Assembly: GCA_905221605.1 (NCBI GenBank)
Contig: CAJNDS010000571.1
Span: 64,001 to 111,619 of the forward strand
DNA length: 47,619 nt
Source: Symbiodinium natans
Lineage: Eukaryota; Sar; Dinophyceae; Suessiales; Symbiodiniaceae
Direction: 5' to 3'
Position numbers and translations under genes: made by a program. The notes below the pieces were generated by a model that was not told where the DNA came from, ran no database searches, and saw only the letters and a program-made list of their open reading frames with translations. Shown here one piece after another: positions 40,400 to 47,619 of this stretch. Numbering within the stretch: position 1 is the stretch's first letter; each line of letters opens with the position of its first letter.

Positions 40400-42540
40400 G
40401 GCTCAAGGTTTCGGCTCAACCCCGGTGGGGTGCTCAGGTAGAGAGCGTCTTTAGTGCCGTTGTGGCTGGCCCTGGGGCTTGTAACTAAGGGTAGGTTCCG
40501 TTTTGAGGCCTGGCAAAACTGTGTTTGCTCGTAGGCCGGCTGACCGGCTAAGCTGTCATAGAGCGGCGGCCCGCCAACTGCTGCCGTAGACGAAGGGCGT
40601 GAGTGCACAGTTTTCGGCCTCGCTTCGCTAGAGGGAAGCTTTTCGTCCTCGCGTTGCTGAGGGAACCTTGTGGCCTACAGTCTGCTCTGGGTCACAGTGA
40701 GAGTTGCAGCCTCGCATTGCTTGAGGGGTGACGCAAGCCTGTTGCTCACCAGAGATTCCTGCTGTCGCTGGGTGAGCAAAACCCACCGACCCTCATTTGG
40801 ATTGAGGGCTGTGCTGAAGGTGAGTTTGGGTTCCTCGCTCACTTGTGTGGAAAACGAAGGTGAGAACGAAACACGGGGGGAAACGGCCAGGCACGCTGCA
40901 GACAGTGCAGGCCAACGTCGCACTGCAAGAGGCATCCTTGCAGTGGCGACAGGAGTGTCCCGAACAATTGCGGTGTGCTCGAGCCCAAGCTTGCAGGTTT
41001 TCGGTGATCTGCAAGCTGAGCACAACAGGATTTTCTTCGCAGGTAGAATCAGGTAGAAAAGATTTGGCCCAACCCTGGTGGATCTGCCTGGACATAAATA
41101 ACCAGAGGCATCAGTGTCGTAAAGCTCATTGACTGGTGCTACTGAGAAACCGTTGCAAAGGAACTTGCAGTAGGACTGTGGTGCGGCGCAGTGCAAGTTG
41201 AAGAGCAGCTGGTGGTGGCTGCTCCCCGGAAAACCAATAGTCCAAGAAGCCTCCTTCGGCCTCGCTCCGTGGTGAGGGTTTGTAAGGGTTGGTATTGGCC
41301 GGAAAGGATTCAGATGGAGGTTACCCGATCTTCGCGCTTTTCCCATCTGAAGGCAACCAATGGTAATCAGCCTGCTGGACATGGCAGGCCTGCTTTGTTT
41401 ACATCCACGTCTCCTGCAAGGGCTGGGGTCTGTCCGTGCACACAGACAAGGCGGAACCTTGCAGATGTTTAGGTCCTCGCGGCACGGCCGCTGGAGGTTG
41501 TTTGAAGATGTTGGCTCTCACTGTCTGGTGAGTGGTTTGTATGGGCACTTGCTGGGGCGAGCTGGCTCTGGCTTCCTTGCGGATGTACATGTGCCTGGCT
41601 GCTGATTACGGGCCACCCCGAAAAGAGACCGTGGTAAACAAAGCGATGAAAGGAAGGCCGAAACTCCTAAGAAAGGACAAGGCTAGCTCACAGCGGACGC
41701 CACGCAGCGGGCAGTATGTGTTCTATCTTCAGATGTGTGGACCAAATTGCCAGCCTTGTTACGTGAGTGTGGTGTTTTGGATTCGGCCTCAAGCAACTGG
41801 GAAGGCCTACACAACAAAATCCGAATGAAACTGTTGTCCCTAAGACACGCGGTGCAGCTGCTTATACGTGGCACCGCGGGGGTCACAAAGAGACAGAGGG
41901 CTTGCCAGCAGGGGAACTCTGTCTAAAGAGAGCCCTGGCTCAGTGAGGAGCTGAGGGCCTGGCTGCGCTGATGCAGCGGAATGGTTGTTCGGCCTCGCCT
42001 CCGCTGAGGGAACAACAGTCAATGCTTCTCTGCAGTGTCGGTCCGGGTTAGTAAGAGCGAGAACGCCGGGACCTCGAGCTGCAGTTTTACCATGAAGCAA
42101 CCGCGTGAGATGCATTATTGGTCAACTGGTGAGTAAGTGCGAGAAAGCCAGGGTGACGCTACTTTGGGGGAGGCTGCAAGGCACGGTTAGTAAGTGCGAG
42201 AAAGCCGGAGCTGCGGACGAACCTGGAGTAGCAGTTTTTCATACCTCACGTGTTTCACTTTGCGGCCTCGCATGCGCTGAGGAAATATGCCTCGAACAGA
42301 ACATCCAGTGCTGAGTGGGGATTGCCAAAATTACGGAGGCTGATGCCACAACAAGTGCCTCAACAGCAATGCATGCGGAGGGCAAAGTTCGGCCTCGCGA
42401 GTGCTGAGGGTTGCAGCTGAGAGAGGGCCTAGGTGAGAACGCAACACCTCAAGCGAGGTAATTTTTAGTTTAGTTTCACCTTGACCAACGGCCCCTTCGG
42501 GTGGCTACGCCTCGCAGCGTGCAGACGAAAGTTCCTGTCT
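40400..42540 (+). repeat. Nested 2.1-kb insert, copy 1
   Basis: 2,141 bp ending in GAAAGTTCCTGTCT, a repeat of the last 14 bp of the LTR fragment before it. It starts GGCTCAAGG. No conserved ORF: frames open in one copy are broken or shifted in the other. It contains seven short hairpins of the form CCTCGC-loop-GC(T)GAGG at 40618, 40647, 40710, 41260, 41993, 42266 and 42393. Probably a non-coding retroposon-like element. Confidence 0.85.
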
Positions 42541-44663
42541 GGCTCAAGGTTTCGGCTCAACCCCGGTGGGGTGCTCAGGTAGAGAGCGTCTTTAGTGCCG
42601 TTGTGGCTGGCCCTGGGGCTTGTAACTAAGGGTAGGTTCCGTTTTGAGGCCTGGCAAAACTGTGTTTGCTCGTAGGCCGGCTGACCGGCTAAGCTGTCAT
42701 AGAGCGGCGGCCCGCCAACTGCTGCCGTCGACGAAGGGCGTGAGTGCACAGTTTTCGGCCTCGCTTCGCTAGAGGGAAGCTTTTCGTCCTCGCGTTGCTG
42801 AGGGAACCTTGTGGCCTACAGTCTGCTCTGGGTCACAGTGAGAGTTTCAGCCTCGCATTGCTTGAGGGGTGACGCAAGCCTGTTGCTCACCAGAGATTCC
42901 TGCTGTCTCTGGGTGAGCAAAACCCACCGACCCTCATTTGGATTGAGGGCTGTGCTTAAGGTGAGTTTGGGTTCCTCGCTCACTTGTGTGGAAAACGAAG
43001 GTGAGACCGAAACACGGGGGAAAACGGCCAGGCACGCTGCAGACAGTGCAGCCCAACGTCGCACTGCAAGCGGCATCCTTGCAGTGGCGACAGGAGTGTC
43101 CCGAACAATTGCGGTGTGCTCGAGCCCAAGCTTGCAGGTGTTCGGGGATCTGCAAGCTGAGCACAACAGGATTTCTTCGCAGGTAGAATCAGGTGGAAAA
43201 GATTTGGCCCAACCCTGGTGGATCTGCCTGGACACAAATAACCAGAGGCATCAGTGTCGTAAAGCTCATTGACTGGTGCTACTGAGAAACCGTTGCCAAG
43301 GAACTTGCAGTAGGACTGTGGTGCGGCGCAGTGCAAGTTGAAGAGCAGCTGGTGGTGGCTGCTCCCCGGAAAACCAATAATCCAAGAAGCCTCCTTCGGC
43401 CTCGCTCCGTGCTGAGGGTTTGTAAGGGTTGGTATTGGCCGGAAAGGATTCAGATGGAGGTACCCGATCTTCGCGCTTTTCCCATCTGAAGGCAACCAAT
43501 GGTAATCAGCCTGCTGGACATGGCAGGCCTGCTTTTGTTTACATCCACGTCTCCTGCAAGGGCTGGGGTCTGTCCGTGCACACAGACAAGGCGGAACCTT
43601 GCAGATGTTTAGGTCCTCGCGGCACGGCCGCTGGAGGTTGTTTGAAGATGTTGGCTCTCACTATCTGGTGAGTGGTTGGTATGGGCACTTGCTGGGGCAA
43701 GGCGGCTCTGGCGTCTGAGGATGGTACATGTGCTGGCTGCTGAGTACGGGCCACCGAAAGAGACCTGTGGTAAGACAAGCGATGAAAGGAGCCGAACTCC
43801 TAAAGAAAGGACAGGCTAGCTCACGCGGACGCCACGCAGAGTATGTGTTACTATCTTCAGATGTTGGAGCCAAATTGCCAGCCTTGTGACGTGAGATGTG
43901 GTGTTTGGATTCGGCCTCAAGCACTGGAAGGCCTACAACAACAAATCCGAATGAAAACTGTGGTCCTAAGACACGCGGTGCAGCTGCTTATACGTGGCAC
44001 CGCGGGGGTCACATAGAGATAGAGGGCTTGCCAGCAAGGGAACTCTGTCTAGAGATAGCCCTGGCTCAGTGAGGAGCTGAGGGCCTGGCTGCGCAGATGC
44101 AGCGGAATGGTTGTTCGGCCTCGCCTCCGCTGAGGGAACAACAGTCAATGCTTCTCTGCAGTGTCGGTCCGGGTTAGTAAGAGCGAGAACGCCGGGACCT
44201 CGAGCTGCAGTTTACCATGAAGCAACCGCGTGAGATGCATTATTGGTCAACTGGTGAGTAAGAGCGAGAAAGCCAGGGTGACGCTACTTTGGGGGAGGCT
44301 GCAAGGCAAGGTTAGTAAGTGCGAGAAAGCCGGAGCTGCGGACGAACCTGGAGTAGCAGTCTTTCATACCTCACGTGTTTCACTTTGCGGCCTCGCATGC
44401 GCTGAGGAATATGCCTCGAACAGAACATCCAGTGCTGAGTGGGGATTGCCAAACTTACGGAGGCTGATGCCACAACAAGTGCCTCAACAGCAATGCATGC
44501 GGAGGGCAAAGTCGGCCTCGCGAGTGCTGAGGGTTGCAGCTGAGAGAGGGCCTAGCTGAGAACGCAACACCTCAAGCGAGGTAATTTTTAGTTTAGTTTC
44601 ACCTTGACCAACGGCCCCTTCGGGTGGCTACGCCTCGCAGCGTGCAGACGAAAGTTCCTGTCT
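42541..44663 (+). repeat. Nested 2.1-kb insert, tandem copy 2
   Basis: 2,123 bp, head to tail with copy 1 and nearly identical over its whole length, with scattered substitutions and single-base indels concentrated around 43700-43980. Also ends with the 14-bp GAAAGTTCCTGTCT. The same hairpins are present (first at 42759). Confidence 0.92.
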
Positions 44664-45046
44664 AAGGACATGTTAACTTTGTTGTCCTGCATGCTGGCTC
44701 AGAGTTGTGTGTGTGTAGTTGTAGGAACTCCGTAGTTGTGCCTTGGAGGCTCGACGGGAGTGCTGCTTTTAAGTGGGAAAGCCTTTTGAAGTGCTTGAGT
44801 TGTAGGGATGTGTGTCTGGAAGCTGTAGAAGTGACTGTGCACGTTTTTGCTTGCTTTAGGTGTAGTTGGGTAGGTCCCGAGAACTCCCACTGACGTTTGA
44901 GTTTGTGTTGTGGCTGTGGAGAACACGTGGCAGAGCAGAGTTTTCACCTGTGTGTAAAGAGTTTCACTGACGAAGCCTCCGGCTTATGACTTTGGCTCAA
45001 GTCGTGAGAAAAAGAGGGTTCAGCGCGCTGCTGCTGTGTTTTCACA
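44664..45046 (+). repeat. Remainder of the 3' LTR of the plus-strand element
   Basis: 383 bp from AAGGACATG to TTTTCACA. Contains TTTGGCTCAAG at 44991-45001. CCAGC follows at 45047-45051, the target-site duplication. Confidence 0.92.
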
Positions 45047-45059
45047 CCAGCAGTCTTCA

Positions 45060-45640
45060 CCAACTTGCGTAGAGGTTCTTGCCCCCGCAAAACAAGGCGA
45101 CGCGGGGGCGACGACGACGCGACGACGACGCGACGACGACGCAGGCCTCGCTGCAGCCCCCGAGGCCCTCACAGTCGCTGCAGCGCCTCATGCTCTCCCC
45201 AAGGATCGGTGAGGATGCGGTATACGCGACGACGGCGGCGACGAGTGGTGAGGACCGGGCGGTGAGGATAGCGGTGAGGATAGGGGCGGGCACGGCGACA
45301 CGACGGCGCGACGACCAGCACTGTGGTCGGGGGATGAGGACACGGGTGAGGATAGCGGTGAATAGAGGCGGTGAGGAGACAGCGCGATGCGAGGAGGCGA
45401 CGACGACACGACGGGGTCTTCGGGAAGTGAGGGCACCCGCTCTTCGGGAAGTGAGGGCACCCAGTTGGGGCGGGGAGTGAGGGCACCCGCCGAGGCGGTG
45501 GCGTGACGACGTCGACGACGCGGCGACGATGCAACGATGGCGACGTAGCGACGACGCGGCGACGACGACGGGACGACGATGCGACGAAGGCGGCGTTGCG
45601 ACGACGGCGGCAGAGACCCAAGAAACCAGGTAGATTTCCC
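45060..45640. repeat. GC-rich low-complexity DNA: CGACGA runs and GTGAGGGCACCCGC repeats
   Basis: Interrupted (CGACGA)n blocks at 45095-45145 and 45500-45610, GGTGAGGATAGCG-type repeats at 45255-45370, and about three copies of GTGAGGGCACCC at 45425-45490. Open frames on both strands here (Arg/Ser/Pro-rich) are artefacts of the repeat. Confidence 0.88.
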
Positions 45641-45667
45641 TGCGGCGGCGGCCCCACTGGCTCCCCC

Positions 45668-45755
45668 AACCCATCCTATATGTCCTATATGTCCTTTTTG
45701 CCCCACTGGCTCCCCCTACATATCCTATATGTCCTAAATGTCCTATATATCTCAC
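45668..45755. repeat. Short repeats of CCTATATGTC
   Basis: CCTATATGTC and close variants occur about six times, partly within a duplicated segment that includes CCCCACTGGCTCCCCC (45650-45670 and 45700-45716). Confidence 0.85.
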
Positions 45756-45860
45756 TAGCGTGGGTATACACGCCCAGTAGGAGCATATTGCACAGAAAGC
45801 TCATGTAGCGAGGGGCGTGGGAGGGGGTGGGATCTGCAAAGAAAGCGTTTCAGCTGCGGC

Positions 45861-46030
45861 CACGCAAATGTTGCCACGCAAATGTTGCCACGCAAATGTT
45901 GCCACGCAAATGTTGCCACGCAAATGTTGCAACGCAAAGTTGCTACGGAGTCCCGAATGTTGCCACGCAAATGTTGCCGCGTAAATGTCACGCAAATGTT
46001 GCTACGCAAATGTTGTCACGCAGGTGTTGC
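45861..46030. repeat. 14-bp satellite CACGCAAATGTTGC
   Basis: About eleven copies of a 14-bp unit. The first five are nearly perfect; later ones are interrupted or mutated (for example near 45940 and 45985). 14 is not a multiple of three, so the three frames all stay open by repetition only. Confidence 0.95.
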
Positions 46031-46134
46031 CGCAGTCTTGGACTTGGGGGCTGGCTGCAGTGGCTGCAGGCCGCAGGGCCTGGGAGGCTGCAGTGGTCGC
46101 AGAGGCTGCAATGGCTGCGGGGCAGTGGCAGGGA

Positions 46135-46430
46135 GGAGCGCTGAGAGGCCTCTAAGGGTTGCTGGCAGGGGTTGGGAGCGCAGTAAGAGGCCTCTAAGGT
46201 TGCTGGCAGGGGTCAGAAGCGCAGTGAGAGGCCTCTAGGGTTGCTGGCAGGGGTCGAAGCGCAGTGAGAGGCCTCTAAGGGTTGCTGGTAGGGGTTAGGC
46301 AGGGGTAGGAGCGCAGGAGGCCTCTAAGGGTTGCTGGCAGGGGTCAGAAGCGCAGTGAGAGGCCTCTAAGGGTTGCTGGCAGGGGTCAGGAGCGCAGTGA
46401 AAGGCCTCTAAGGGTTGCTGGCAGGGGTGC
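46135..46430. repeat. ~40-bp satellite containing AGGCCTCTAAGGGTTGCTGG
   Basis: About seven tandem copies of a unit with AGGCCTCTAAGGGTTGCTGG, CAGGGGT, then GAAGCGCAGTGAG, with small length differences between copies. Followed by a (CGT)n run at 46436-46475. Confidence 0.93.
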
Positions 46431-46659
46431 GCCTCGTCGTCGCATCGTCGTCGTCGTCGTCGCGTCGTCGCCCCCTCCCCAGTGTACCCGGTGAACCTGC
46501 GGGTACACCGGGTACACCTGCGCTGCGCTGGGAACACCTGCGCTGCGCTGAGGTTCCCCGTTCGAGTTTTGAATCAGCTCTAAGTTGCGACATGGTCTGT
46601 TAATTCGATATCAGGCCAGTCAAGGTGGCCGCTGCCCAGAAGTGCTCTTTTTTTTGAGT

Positions 46660-47045
46660 GGGCGCCTCTTTACGACGTCAGCATCATTGGGTTTCCTTTT
46701 TCCACCGTCCAAACCCCAATGCTCCAGACGTTTGTTGCACCAACTTCCCCAAATGGTTGGCGCATTTGACCAAACATCATAAGCATCTCCTTCCGGTTTT
46801 TGTGTTGCGTTGCGTTTCACTTCAAGACTGCTTATGATGCTTGCTTTCCGCCATGTCGAATGCGCCCAACCACGTGGGAGAGGTTGGTGCAGCAAACGTC
46901 TGGAGCATTAGGGTTTGGAGGCTGGGAAAGAAGATCTAATGATGCTCAAATGATGCTCGCCTTCCGCCTTGTCAAATGTGTCCAACCACGGAAGTTAGCA
47001 GCAAACGTCTGGAACATTGGGGTTGACGGGCGGAAAGATCGATGA
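46660..47045. repeat. Three diverged copies of a ~110-bp unit, one inverted
   Basis: Copies at about 46660-46795 (minus orientation), 46828-46940 (plus) and 46943-47040 (plus) share CAAACGTCTGGAGCATT and CCAACCA words. The first two form an inverted repeat around a ~30-bp spacer. Could be a MITE-like or fold-back element. Confidence 0.75.
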
Positions 47046-47057
47046 CTTGACAAATCC

Positions 47058-47619
47058 TTGATGGAAGCCACCAAGAAAGAAGTGGACCGCGGATGGCTAC
47101 ATGGCTCCCTCAAAACGGAAAAATGCCGGCCTATAGATGAGAACAAGGCCTTCAGCTCTGCATACTGCAAACGCAATAGAGGCATGTGTCAGTTTTGTTC
47201 ATACCACAATGTCAAGTGCCGCCAGCATGGGGATCTGGTCATGAAGGCGTACCACCTACACAAAGCCGACAAGAATCTCCCACTCAGCACGGAGGCTGTC
47301 GAGGAGGCTTACTTGGCGGTGTAGAATCCGGTAACCAGGCCTCGAAAATCTACGACAGATCGTTTTGCCATTTGGAGCTCGTGCTTCACGCCTTCTGTCG
47401 AACATCCTTGAATTTGGGTTGTGGGCACGGTTCAATGTATTATACAGTGGTATTACGATGACTTCGTGGGCTGCGAGATTCCTGTCATGTCTAAATTGTA
47501 TGACCTGTGTGCCGAGACTCTTTTTCAGATTCTTCACTGGGAGACATCGCCAGACAAGCCAGCAGTGTTGCAAAGGTGCTGGAGCTTGAGTTTGACATGG
47601 GCGAAACTAGGTTGGGTCG
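47058..47619 (+). pseudogene. Reverse transcriptase remnant, cut by window end
   Basis: The plus strand opens with ATKKEVDRGWLHG and CRPIDENKAF, resembling the N-terminal RT block with RPIDDF in a retroelement family common in dinoflagellates. Further on, LPFGARAS (about 47363-47386) is an RT motif, and a third frame reads YYDDF near 47445-47470 (the YxDD catalytic motif). The motifs lie in different frames, so frameshifts or deletions have broken it. The 3' end lies outside the window. Confidence 0.6.

Larger units (their letters stand above)
30823..45046 (+). mobile_element. Giant Ty1/copia-type LTR retrotransposon, plus strand, with nested insertion
   Basis: Copia domain order: gag zinc knuckle, protease, integrase, RT, RNase H. 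The LTR runs from TGTGAAAG to TTTTCACA and is flanked by a 5-bp target duplication CCAGC. The 5' LTR is split by an inversion (first part on the minus strand at 30823-30954, second part 31526-31751). The 3' LTR is split by a 4.26-kb insert. The gag-pol reading frames are uninterrupted. It lies head to head with the minus-strand element, about 140 bp away. Confidence 0.92.

Noticed and set aside
40675-41382. 235-codon minus-strand frame in the 2.1-kb unit
   Set aside because: The corresponding frame in the tandem copy is broken by indels, and no motif is present, so it is not a conserved protein.
45057-45755. 232-codon minus-strand Arg/Ser-rich frame and its overlapping partners
   Set aside because: All are produced by CGACGA and related low-complexity repeats.
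45861-46030. CRISPR-like array
   Set aside because: The 14-bp units abut without unique spacers and the context is eukaryotic; it is a satellite.

Overview
The window looks like nuclear DNA of a dinoflagellate, most likely Symbiodiniaceae-like. The evidence is: a eukaryotic 60S ribosomal protein gene present as two copies; small exons whose introns fit GC-AG as well as GT-AG boundaries; a 6-pyruvoyl-tetrahydropterin synthase of the protist type with Glu at the catalytic position; very large Ty1/copia-type LTR retrotransposons; and sequences resembling the 3' end of the dinoflagellate spliced leader inside both LTR families. Nothing bacterial (operons, Shine-Dalgarno sites) is seen, and I recognised no tRNA or rRNA gene.

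Left part (1-20,300), host genes, nearly all on the minus strand: a multi-exon PTPS (about 1.75-2.9 kb) beside a long hexanucleotide microsatellite; a single-exon type II membrane glycosyltransferase-like protein (3.9-6.0 kb); two RPL10/uL16 copies with identical second exons but unrelated flanks (6.5-8.0 kb); exons of an inositol polyphosphate 5-phosphatase (11.2-12.25 kb); and a probably organelle-targeted glycine-zipper/coiled-coil protein with weak PspA/IM30 resemblance (13.7-14.5 kb). They are followed by an RNase H remnant, an AT-rich island with a broken DDE integrase of Polinton/Maverick-like type (16.1-17.3 kb), and repeat-rich DNA.

Middle and right part (20,322-45,051), two giant Ty1/copia elements head to head. 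The minus-strand element (20,322-30,682) has two ~375-bp LTRs, a PBS, a PPT, gag-protease-integrase-RT-RNase H, and a ~670-residue C-terminal extension. Its coding frame is split by a 23-bp tandem duplication, and its gag region contains what looks like a captured C5 cytosine methyltransferase fragment. The plus-strand element (30,823-45,046) has a 5' LTR split by a ~0.7-kb inversion, gag, a 2,377-codon pol with a methyltransferase-like C-terminal domain, and a 3' LTR interrupted by a 2.1-kb sequence that is itself tandemly duplicated. Between protease and integrase its pol frame overlaps a ~464-codon ORF in another frame whose composition looks more protein-like than pol there. This embedded gene is the best candidate for an undescribed system.

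The last 2.6 kb is satellite and microsatellite DNA, an inverted-repeat structure, and the start of a broken reverse transcriptase remnant cut by the window edge.
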